Shown: positions 1 to 64,000 of the stretch, in pieces | How positions within the stretch are numbered: the stretch's first letter is position 1 | Layout of the letters: each line of letters opens with the position of its first letter | NCBI GenBank assembly: GCA_023101725.1 | Contig: JALJCO010001324.1 | Coordinates: forward strand, 78,501-142,500 | Length of the DNA: 64,000 nucleotides | Origin: Atherinomorus stipes | Lineage: Eukaryota; Chordata; Actinopteri; Atheriniformes; Atherinidae | Direction: 5' to 3' | Position numbers and translations under genes: made by a program | Notes under the pieces: model-generated | Told to the model about the DNA's origin: nothing | What the model saw: only the letters and a program-made list of their open reading frames with translations | Databases searched by the model: none

Positions 1-456
1 TCCTGAATTTAACATTTTAATTCAGTGGCTTCTTACCTGTAGTTTGAGAGTCACTGACAAAAATAAATCTGGACTGTTGCAACATTGCACCAAAGCAATG
101 CGGGGGTTTTTTTGCATAAAGCATTTTATTCTTAATAGAGAAACTGCAGAACAGCTGTAAGGTCCATATTTGTAGCTTTCGCCCCAATTTAATCATTTTG
201 CCTAAATTTGTCAATAAGTTGTTTTTGTAGAGAAATGCTAGGTGAGTGCATTATGAATAAAAGAAAAAAAAAAAAAAAATGGTGATTTCAATATTGACCA
301 AAATAACGGTGATAGTGGCTTTTTCCGTAACTGAGCAGCAGCGGTAAACAGATGCAGATAGTCGGCACTATGCTAAAATTTTATATCATAACATTAAGAT
401 TTAGCTTCTAAACTGAAAGCACAGAGCAGTGACGTAGAAGTGCGGCCGCTTCTTAC

Positions 457-558
457 CATGGAGGTGTAGGTGTAGGAGGCGAACAGCTCCATGTTCACCA
501 TCCTGTTGATGGCGGCCTCGCAGTCGCGGTGGTAGTTCTGACGCACTTGGGACTCCAT
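457..558 (-). CDS. fth1: Ferritin heavy-type subunit, first coding exon (partial gene)
   Basis: Ferritin H subunits form the 24-mer cytosolic iron-storage shell and oxidise Fe(II) at a ferroxidase site. The exon encodes 34 residues starting [19 protein letters not shown] and ending YTYTSM, which matches the N-terminal helix of vertebrate ferritin H. The Glu in MELFASY corresponds to the ferroxidase ligand of helix A, so this is an H/M-type rather than an L-type chain. The ATG is at 558. The exon ends in ATG at 457 followed by GTAAGA, the same exon-1 boundary as in mammalian FTH1. The next exon (expected to start SYYFDRDDV-like) is not found in 1-456, so the gene continues off the left edge. 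The 5' UTR with IRE and the promoter lie directly upstream at higher coordinates. Which teleost paralogue this is (H, M or a duplicate) cannot be settled from one exon. Confidence 0.95.
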
Positions 559-707
559 TTTGGCTGGCGGGTTTTTCTGCTGATTTCTTAACAAAAACGG
601 TAGAAAAATAGAGCTCTAAGTCGGCTTTATCAGTAGTGTTCAAGTAGAAAAGGACTCACGAATCCGGAATGCTGAGAAGTCGAAAGAAAAGCGGGTCGAA
701 GGAAGAA

Positions 708-737
708 GTTCCGTTCAAACACTGTTGAAGCAAGAAC
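708..737 (-). promoter_or_regulatory. fth1: Iron-responsive element in ferritin 5' UTR
   Basis: On the minus strand this stretch folds as a canonical ferritin IRE. A five-pair upper stem (UUCAA with UUGAA) carries the hexaloop CAGUGU. Below it is the UGC/C internal-loop-bulge typical of ferritin H, then a lower stem GUUCU/GGAAC. In the family, IRP1/IRP2 bind this hairpin when iron is low and block 43S recruitment. The element would start about 25 nt from the cap site predicted from the TATA box, within the cap-proximal distance needed for repression. It lies about 150 nt upstream of the ATG. Confidence 0.96.
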
Positions 738-786
738 TCCTTGTCGGTTTCTTCCCGGGTCTGATGTCGCTGTTGTTCGCTGCCTG

Positions 787-839
787 TATTTATACCCCGC
801 AGAGGACCTCGTGACTGACGTAACGCCGCTTCCACCAAT
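787..839 (-). promoter_or_regulatory. fth1: Ferritin core promoter (TATA, CRE-like, CCAAT)
   Basis: Read on the minus strand, TATAAATA lies at 794-787 and puts the cap site near 760. Further upstream are a CRE/ATF-like TGACGTAA (816-823, written on the plus strand) and a CCAAT box in plus-strand orientation (835-839, CCAATCAGCG), a typical NF-Y site. TATA plus NF-Y is the arrangement known for FTH1. Factor binding is inferred from motifs only. Confidence 0.75.
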
Positions 840-1611
840 CAGCGAGAGCAAAGGACACAGACACAGCCGTACGAGGAGGAACCATGTAATCGTTTTGTTT
901 TTTGTTTCATCCGCGCAATCTGATCAGGTGACAGTCAAGCACGTGCAATGACGAAGCATTTTACTATAAGACTCCATAAACTCATCTATGTAAAATAATT
1001 CATGCGTTTATCAAGGTTTAAAGGTATAAACTGAGTCTGGTTACACATGACTGCATGAAAAACTGCATCTACATTTCTGATTACAAACAAAATAGCAGTT
1101 TTGCAACGTGTAAGTCAGTTGTAAATGTGCTTAAACTGTATTATTACTTTATTTTATGATACATAAAGACAAGAAAATATGAGAAATAGTGACACTGCAA
1201 AACTACCTTTAAAAAATTAGCTATTCTTACAGGGAAAGGATCCTGCAACTGAATGTAACATAAATGCTTATTATTTGTCTTTCCACCAGACATGAGCCGC
1301 TGCAGGTCAAAGTTCTCCACCGTTTACAGTGTAAAGCAACTAGTCAACGTATGATCACATTATGACCAATCAGGAACGTCTTTGTAACCTCTTTCTGGAC
1401 CTGTCCACACTTTCTGAGTACAGGGGAGGGACATTCTCGATGTTTGGAGTGCTCTCTACTGAGGATAATCTCCCAAAAACTCTCTTTAAGTGGAAGGATG
1501 GGAGCCGATGCAGCTCCTTCCACTGTAGAAAACTAGAAACCCACTTCGAGGTTCTACTGATAGACCTTTAGAAGCCTAGACAACCTATTTTGTTAGACCT
1601 TTAAACTGGAT
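840..1611. other. Intergenic, nothing assigned
   Basis: AT-rich sequence upstream of the ferritin promoter. No gene, repeat family or RNA recognised, apart from a 69-codon plus-strand frame at 1362-1571 that looks like chance. Confidence 0.5.
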
Positions 1612-1914
1612 TTAGTTGTTTAAATAAGACGAAAAAGCGAAGACATGACTGTGTTTAAAAAGTTCCCGAACGTAGGCCAGTGATGTGGACTCTGATCCAG
1701 GACCAGACTGGCTGATCTGGGTTACCAGCTCACAAAGCTGCAGGGTGAACTTGCTGACGTCACAGAGCACCACATGACTCCTAAAAACTGCTGATGTGTT
1801 CACAGCTAGTGTGATCTTTATTGCATTAGTCAGGACTGGAGCAATGCTGCAAACATTACCAAGCAGAAAAACCGGGAGAAGTCCTGTAACTGATGAACAC
1901 TGGACCATCTGCAT
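1612..1914 (-). other. Unassigned 100-codon open frame between ferritin and aldh16a1
   Basis: The frame is open from ATG at 1914 to TAA at 1612, with a mixed, protein-like composition (e.g. VVLCDVSKFTLQLCELVTQI). I do not recognise it. No splice partners or promoter are evident, and its 5' end abuts a Tc1-like MITE fragment. It could be a lost exon, a transposon-derived frame or chance. Confidence 0.2.
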
Positions 1915-2183
1915 TTCAAATTATTCATACGGTCCCATTAAAGAAAAGCTAAATTCAGAACAGTAATTAAAATAACAAGAAACTAAAAGATATAAGAATT
2001 TAGTTCATTATACAGGGAGTGCAGAATTATTAGGCAAATGAGTATTGTGACCACATCATCCTCTTTATGCATGTTGTCTTACTCCAAGCTGTATCGGCCC
2101 AGAGCTACTACCAATTAAGCATATCAGGTGATGTGCATGTCTGTAATCAGAAGGGGTGTGGTCTAATGACATCATCACCCTAT
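1914..2183. mobile_element. Tc1-like MITE fragment with a second Tc1 end inserted in it
   Basis: 1914-2012 resembles the end of the element at 4101-4599 (ATTATTCATAC...ACAAGAAACTAAAA). At a TA in it begins CAGGGAGTGCAGAATTATTA (2013), the terminal repeat of the Tc1-type element that is longer at 61310. Only about 170 bp of that end is present. Confidence 0.75.
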
Positions 2184-2189
2184 ATCCAG

Positions 2190-4058
2190 CGGTTTCCTTG
2201 CCAAGGTTTCTTTTTTAATGCATTAGCTTCATACAACTTTATTTGTACTATTTTGATTTGAACAAATGTTGTGTTTAATTTAGATTTAACTGGGTAATTC
2301 TGCTGGGATGTACCTTTTAAAAGTACCAAGTTTTAGTTGCCTCACTTATATCTTACATTCTGAATTTAATAATTCCAGTTTCCTTTCTTTGTCTGTGTTA
2401 TTAGAGGCCTCAGATATAATATTCAATTAAATTCAAATAGTTTTCTGTATTGACCAACAAAGCATGAATGTGACTAATGATGCAAGGTGAAGCTCCTTCC
2501 ATCCCCACCCTGCCGTCTCCTCTGCACTGGTGTAAATGGGTGAATGAGAAGCATGCTGGTAAAAGCCTAATAAAGGTGCAGACGAGTGCGGAGCTCTGTA
2601 GCTTTAACATGACCTCGTGTGACTGCGTATCTGGTGAAAGTCAGGTTTTATGCATCAGGTTCCAGATTTCCACAAAGAAAAGTCCTGCTAAAACAAAAGT
2701 AGAAAATACCAGAATATTTTAGAATATGAAAGTAAAGGTACTAAAGTGGTCTCTCTGACAGATGTAGGACACATTCATTATTACTGCTGGAGCATCATTG
2801 TGTGATTGGACCAAAAAAAGGTCTATAGAGGTGTGCTTTCAGGTGCAAGTTTAGTCTTTGACGTTAGATAATATGGAAATTTCCATCCTTGCATTTTCTC
2901 CTGCTTATCCGAGGAGAGGATGGAAAAACAAACCTTTCCCCAACTCCTCCTGGGATATTCCAAAGGCGTTCCCAAACCAGACCATACATGCAGGATTATT
3001 TTGGAGGGAAATCCCAGAATGGCTGTAAACACTGACCTAAATGCATGTTTCTTAAAAATTTTTATATTTTTAATTAAATACAGTCAATAAGTGGAGTTTA
3101 ATTTTTACACATTTGAAACATCCGAACCAAACCAGATCAAAAAAGTCTTGTTTATTTTTGACATCTTGTATTAAACAGCTTTTTATTCTCTGTATATGAA
3201 TTTAATGTTAATAGTAACAAGTAAATTCTGTCTAATGAGCGTGTTATTTATATAACTATATTATATAATGAAAATGCATCATCAGTATGATACATATGTG
3301 TAAACTACCTCAGTAGTACTCAGTAAACTTCCATTACAGGTTTTGTAAGATACAGATACCGACCATAGTTGCATGAAGTATTAGCTGCTGTTTGTCCTCC
3401 ACATAACGGGGACAAAAGAAGATAAATACGCACCTTTAACTGGGCTTTATTCAGGTTTTCCCACATATTATACTGTCACACTCACAGTGACTCAGCAGTT
3501 TGAAGCACCCTCTTTATTTGTGCTGTGTCATGCTACAAAATTAGCCACACAGAACTAGCATGACTGCTATGACTCAGCACTCCTCAGTTCCTCATGTTTC
3601 CTGAAGCTTTGTTCTGCTTTGGCTGGAGTGGGACGAGGACACTTGTGACACAGAAATGCTGACCTCAGCTTCCAGCTGGCTGGAACCAGTTTGGAGGATG
3701 AAAAAGAAGAGGAACCAAAACAAGATATGGCTGACTGAAGACCGTGTTGTGACCAGAGATACTTCAAAATTCCTCTTTCAGTATAACAAGTCAGATTGCA
3801 CTTGTATAACATTATTTAACATGAACAGGTTCTTCATTTTTTCTAATAAAGAGGAAAATATTTTTTACTTTAAGAAAAGCAAAGAGGAAATTTGTGTTAG
3901 TGACTTTCTTTCAGTAATCTTTGCTAACAAATCAACATTTAGATAATTAACAACCTGTTTTGTAAGTCTAAATTCGACTCATTTGAGACCTTTAAAATAG
4001 TAATTACCAACACACACACACACATATTTATTTATACATACATACATACATACACACA

Positions 4059-4090
<32 letters not shown>
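2190..4090. other. Intergenic, mostly unassigned; CA/CATA/TA microsatellite at its end
   Basis: No gene recognised. A compound (CA)n-(CATA)n-(TA)n microsatellite spans about 4011-4085 and adjoins the next MITE. Confidence 0.5.
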
Positions 4091-4091
<1 letters not shown>

Positions 4092-4100
4092 ATCTGTAAA

Positions 4101-4599
4101 CAGTCGTCCTCCAAATTATTCATACCCTCCAATTAAAGGAAATGCTGAATTCACAACAGTAATTCAAATGACAAGAAACTAAAAATAAATCAAAATAAAA
4201 AAAGATAATTTAGTAAATTAAAAATATTGCTTTTGAATTGTACTTGAAAATGATAATAAAAAAAAAATGTCCCAGAAAAATGAGAGCACCTTTTCCATGA
4301 ACATGGACCAACATACCTGCCCACAGGTGCAGACGTCTGATTGGACGTTACAGAAACACCTGATTGCAGTGATTGTCTCAAAGTGTTGCTCAACACCATT
4401 CTACCATCATAGCCCCATCATGCTCGTTTACTTGTTTTATTTGTTGTTTGTTTTTTAATATTTATTTCAAACCACATTTAAAAATCAATGTCACAATTTT
4501 CATAGAATTTTTATTTCTTATTACTTTTCAACTTATTTCACCAACAGCTGATTTTTTTCCTTCTGTAATTGGAGAGTATGAATAATTTTGAGACAACTG
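4101..4599. mobile_element. Tc1/mariner-type MITE
   Basis: The terminal repeats read CAGTCGTCCTCCAAATTATT at the left and the inverse (GAATAATTTTGAGACAACTG) at the right, with TA after the right end. No transposase. The same family has copies at 1914-2012 and 42014-44438. Confidence 0.75.
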
Positions 4600-4907
4600 T
4601 ACATATAGGCTATATATATATAATGAAGGAGGTGATTCTGGTTAAATCTCTCTATACAGATGAGTTTAAGCAAAGTCTCCAAGTCCGAATGTAACTGCGG
4701 GGTATTCAGTAAGCTAATCTGTACTAGTGGTGATATAAGCTAATAATAACAGCAGTAGCTGAGACTTCTGAATTCATCATATCAGCATACACATTTCATA
4801 ATGAATAATTACAGAGTACAGCAGCTAAAAGCATAAAGGCTGAACCACTGAACTGAATTTGTTTAACAGAACTTGTCAGGCTAATATTCTGGTAACTCAG
4901 AGGATGT

Positions 4908-5448
4908 TTAAAGGTACAGTATGTAAAAAAAAATCAAAGGTCAGTGGCAGAAAAATGCTATATATAATTCGAAACTGTGTTTCTATTGATGTGTAATCGC
5001 TGCACTAGAATAGCTTTTATTTATTTTCTTAGAATGAGTCATTTATATCTACTTGCTGGGTGGTGCACATACATGGAGGCTGCCATATTTGTGCCTCCAC
5101 TTTTACTACGGTGTCCCTGAATGGACAAAAGAATGCGTGTGAAGCAAGAACCCCCTGAACTTTAAAACTGCTGTACCAGCTTTGTTGAATGGGGGTTAAA
5201 GCATTGATTTGGATCAGTAACGCCTTAAAAGACATAAAAAGTAGTTCCTCATAGTCCAGTCATAGCTACACCGGAGACCACGGATCCACTCACAGATGAA
5301 AACATCTTTATGTCTGGGAGAATTTTGGCCACTAACGGCCACCGTACATTCACCACAGTGCTTAGAATATGAAGTCATTTGAAAGAAAACATCTTTTCTT
5401 GCAGTACCCATCTTTACCACTAGTAATTCTCACATACTGTACCTTTAA
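4908..5448. mobile_element. TTAA-flanked MITE, uninterrupted copy
   Basis: Both ends read TTTAAAGGTACAGTATGT in inverted orientation, with TTAA at each edge. A second copy at 23156-23895 carries a foldback insertion, so this copy serves as the empty-site reference. Confidence 0.85.
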
Positions 5449-5869
5449 ATCAGGTCGTCCAGAAAAAGAGCTGTAAATAAAACTCAAGTATTGAATCAAG
5501 CTCATTTATTGATGGCTTTTGGACAGAAACCGCATAATTCTCTGAAAATGCAGGTTGAAAATACATTTTTAACCATGTGAACATGGACTTTCAGATCTCA
5601 CAGGGAATGTTTGAATTGCATAACAATCAGTAACCTTTCAGGCATCTGCTACAGTTTTGTTGTAGTAATAAAGATAAACAGTACAGTAAATTTAAGTTTA
5701 GACTGATGTGACAAAATGAACTTTGATGAGTCAGAGCTAAGTGGGCAGGAAGTAGCGATTTACCCTGCAAACAGAGAGACAGTTACGTCTCTGAAGACCA
5801 AACTCTCCCAGGACACTGTCCACCCCACTGCCTTCTGGTTGGAGATCGATACCACTAAAATCCAGAACC

Positions 5870-6246
5870 AATAAGTCCTGTGAGTCCAGATTTATCTTTC
5901 CGTTAGTTATCAGGGTTCTACACACTTTTTGTGACCGCGTGTTCACGATGCGCTTCCGTAGTACAGCTGAGACGATCAGCTGCTACCCAGACAAGAAAAA
6001 CACAATCAGAGAAACTCTGAACTCTCAGGACAATAGTACTCATTTATTCCTTCATTCTACTTAAAACATTGATGAAATGAAGGAGTTTTGCTGCAGATAA
6101 TGTCTGTCCTGTCTCTGCCATTATACTCAGTGAAGGGCGACTCAATGTAATATCTTTCAAAGTGATGCAGAAATGTTACCAGTGAGTAAATGCACGTATA
6201 AACTCCTAAATAAGGTCCAGGTTGGAATAAAATAAAGTTCTCCTTT
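5870..6246. repeat. Copy of a palindromic repeat family
   Basis: Shares long blocks with 45440-46095 (AGGACAATAGTACTCATTTA, CGTGTTCACGATGCGCTTCC, TAAGGTCCAGGTTG) and, more partially, with 31040-31370. The 45 kb copy shows that the family is a foldback with self-complementary halves. No coding capacity. Confidence 0.75.
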
Positions 6247-6380
6247 AAACAGTCTGTGTCCTGGAATCACTGTATACTGACCCCAGAAATGTTTTATTAT
6301 ACATTAAGCCAATGTTTTGGTCAAAAGTTACATGGTGTCCCAAAGTTTTTGTAAAGTTTGGGGCAGAAAATATCCTTGCA

Positions 6381-6852
6381 TTAAAGGGGCATTTCTCTTT
6401 TTTTGAATCTGGGGTGTGTATTCATCTGTCCTTTTATATGTGAGTGATGGAGAAAGGCATTTTCCACGTAGCTCCAGGATTTATCTGGCAGGCAGCCCAG
6501 CTAAGTACGGGGCAACTGGCCCCCGCGTCCAAGTTCGTCCGAAAAAAACCTATTTTTTTTCCACCCTGAAGGGCTCAGATAGTCTCAACGAATGTCCAAC
6601 ATCATACTAGAGAGGAGACATGAACCAGAGTCTCTACATTACCTGGAGATCTACGTTTGTTTTGGTGTCTGTGTCCAAATGTCGGGACGCTGGAAATCAA
6701 TCTCGTTCCAAAATTACGTGATAACTCCCGTCAAAACACTGGTGGCGGACGCGGGTTATCGCGCGATTTCTTAACGAGATTTGATTTCCAGCGTCCCGAG
6801 GATATATGAAAACAGGCCCCAGGTTAAAAAAAAAAGCGGAATTCCCCTTTAA
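6381..6852. mobile_element. TTAA-flanked MITE
   Basis: Starts TTAAAGGGGCATTTC and ends GGAATTCCCCTTTAA, a short inverted repeat bounded by TTAA. It contains an internal inverted pair (GACGCTGGAAATCAATCTCG at about 6685 and its complement at about 6774-6796). Piggybac- or Kolobok-like target choice is inferred from TTAA only. Confidence 0.7.
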
Positions 6853-7795
6853 GTCACTATTTGTGATATTTGGCAGAGCAGCCAGCAATACTTTATAACA
6901 GGCTGCATTGCAGGAACCTTCACTACGGCGGTTCTTGGTGAAGCTTCTGATCAGGTGCGACGTCTGGGTGGTAAAGCCCCCCTTACCTAAAACCTAACCA
7001 GCAGGGAGTCATGGCATGACACGGACATTTAACTCACGGTGCAGAGCAGAACTGAGGGTGCTGCAAAGCCTGATGGGAGATATGACGAATGACAAAATGG
7101 TCCCTGAGGACATGGACCCCGTAGAGACTCACTGTGTAAGGCAATTAGGTTTGCAGCTGCAGATCAAAACTGATCAATCTTAATGACTCAAGATCAATAG
7201 AGTATAAGACATTTGCCATTTTCTCAGTCTGTGTTAAAGACCCTGCGGCAGACTGATGACCTCATCAGTCTGGTAACAGCTGGGACAGACTCCGGGGACT
7301 GTGGCCTGGACGAAACGGTACAGAAAATGAATGAATGTTAACAGATGACATCACAGTTTCAGGTCAACAAGGAAAAAGACTGATGAAAGAAAAAGCTGGA
7401 CCTGTTAAACAGCTTATGTTCAGTACGTTTCTGTGAAAATGACCGCGTAAACTGTTAGGAATGCGTTAAAGGATCGTGTTTTACATCTCGGGGAGGATTT
7501 GTTTATCATACAGAAGGCATCCCATGTGTTTGTCGGGTTCCCCCTGAAATATTTCCAACTCTGCACGTACAGATGAGGTTTCATGTTTGTATTGCACTTG
7601 TTACTCTGAAATCTGAGGAATCACCTTCATCCCAGCTGAAGGAGGTGTAGTAAATACCAACCTCCCCGCTGGATGTTTCCCAATCTTTACCTGCTGTCTT
7701 TCTAACATAATTAACGTCTAATTAAAGCTGTGTTAATTCTTCGTCTCTCTTTTAACCGTGTTTTGCAGGACTTTTCCCTCTTGCTGACTGGATGA
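6853..7795. other. Downstream flank of aldh16a1 (3' UTR not delimited)
   Basis: This must contain the aldh16a1 3' UTR, but I see no clear AATAAA/ATTAAA on the minus strand close to the stop, so the transcript end is undetermined. No other gene recognised. Confidence 0.5.
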
Positions 7796-34186
<26,391 letters not shown>

Positions 34187-34830
34187 AATACAGAGGACTA
34201 GTCGGTCGGAGCGATCCTCGCCGTCGCTTTGTCGCAGTTTTGGGGATAATTTCAGGGTAAAACTCTTTTTATGAGGCCTTCAAGTCCAAACCTGACGGAC
34301 TGTCTAAGAGAAAGTCTTCGCAGGAAGAGCCCCGTGCTGTCACACACGTCAAATGCACGTGAGGGTGCTAACTTCCATTCAACACCAGGCAGCGCGAGCG
34401 CGTAAGAGGCTTCCCTCCCACTTACTTCCGGGTTTGTGTCCGTTTTGTAAAACGCTCCGGTTTTAACAATATAGTATTTAGTTTTCGGAATTACATCGAG
34501 AAACACTTTTTACATTTAAAAAAGCCTCAGAATATAGCGTTTTATCTGATAAAAAAAGCAAATATGTTTTGAAATGTTTAAACTAACTAAGAAATAGTTA
34601 TCTAGCACGTCTTTACACGGATGTATTTTGTCAGCGTACCTGCAGAAAACAACAGAGCCTGCGCTGTACTCACAAGGAAGCGCGGAGATATGTGCGCTTC
34701 TTTCAGCTAAGTTGGCTCATGTCAACTACAATTTATTTGCTGTCGTTACAGTTAATGTGTAGCCATAAATAAGTGGTTCCCACATTACGGGATATTAAGC
34801 TGCTGGCGGAGACGCATCACCTCTCTGAAA
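34187..34830. promoter_or_regulatory. Head-to-head intergenic region, probable divergent aldh16a1/kat7 promoter
   Basis: Only 644 nt separate the aldh16a1 start codon (minus) from the kat7 start codon (plus), and both 5' UTRs must lie within or just around it. No TATA box is obvious. An ETS/GABP-type ACTTCCGGG sits at 34424-34432, and the 34200-34440 part is relatively CpG-rich. This fits a TATA-less housekeeping bidirectional promoter. Shared regulation is inferred, not shown. Confidence 0.6.

Positions 34831-64000
<29,170 letters not shown>

Noticed and set aside
1362..1571. 69-codon plus-strand ORF
   Set aside because: Short, unrecognised, no regulatory or splice context.
34252..34506. 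84-codon minus-strand ORF upstream of aldh16a1
   Set aside because: Lies in the putative promoter/5' UTR and has no ALDH16A1 similarity; the conserved N-terminus starts at 34186.

Overview
The window is nuclear DNA of a ray-finned (teleost) fish. It holds interrupted vertebrate genes with GT-AG introns, and the introns are full of Tc1/mariner elements, TTAA-ended and hAT-like MITEs, foldback elements, CR1/L2-type LINE pieces and minisatellites of a kind common in percomorph-like fishes. There is no operon structure, CRISPR array or bacterial gene. Exon coordinates were read by hand from reading frame, splice sites and recalled vertebrate family sequences.

Layout. (1) Positions 457-839, minus strand: first coding exon, 5' UTR and core promoter of a heavy-type ferritin gene, including a textbook iron-responsive element at 708-737. 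The rest of the gene lies off the left edge. (2) Positions 840-7795: intergenic, mostly MITEs and transposon ends. (3) Positions 7796-34186, minus strand: a complete aldh16a1 gene with 17 coding exons and 797 codons plus stop. It is a two-domain aldehyde-dehydrogenase-fold protein whose catalytic residues appear lost. (4) Positions 34187-34830: a short head-to-head intergenic region, probably a shared divergent promoter. (5) Positions 34831-64000, plus strand: kat7 (HBO1/MYST2 histone acetyltransferase), coding exons 1-11, about 484 codons, cut by the right edge inside the MYST catalytic domain.

The three genes are not known to form one pathway. Ferritin stores iron and is controlled post-transcriptionally by the IRE. 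ALDH16A1 looks like a pseudoenzyme. KAT7 acetylates histones H3 and H4. The only regulatory link visible here is the divergent aldh16a1/kat7 arrangement.

Much of the interest lies in intron history. Nested insertions can be ordered by comparing copies inside the window. Five long minisatellites (11, 21, 33, 34 and 49 bp units) occupy introns of the two large genes, and a 94-bp tandem repeat has grown inside a transposase pseudogene. A stretch of aldh16a1 (13 bases of exon 16, intron 15 and a Tc1 inserted there) recurs in kat7 intron 10, about 53 kb away. I found no convincing new protein system. The best candidates for new biology are this captured-segment event, the triple-nested palindromes with tRNA-like arms, and the dead ALDH active site.
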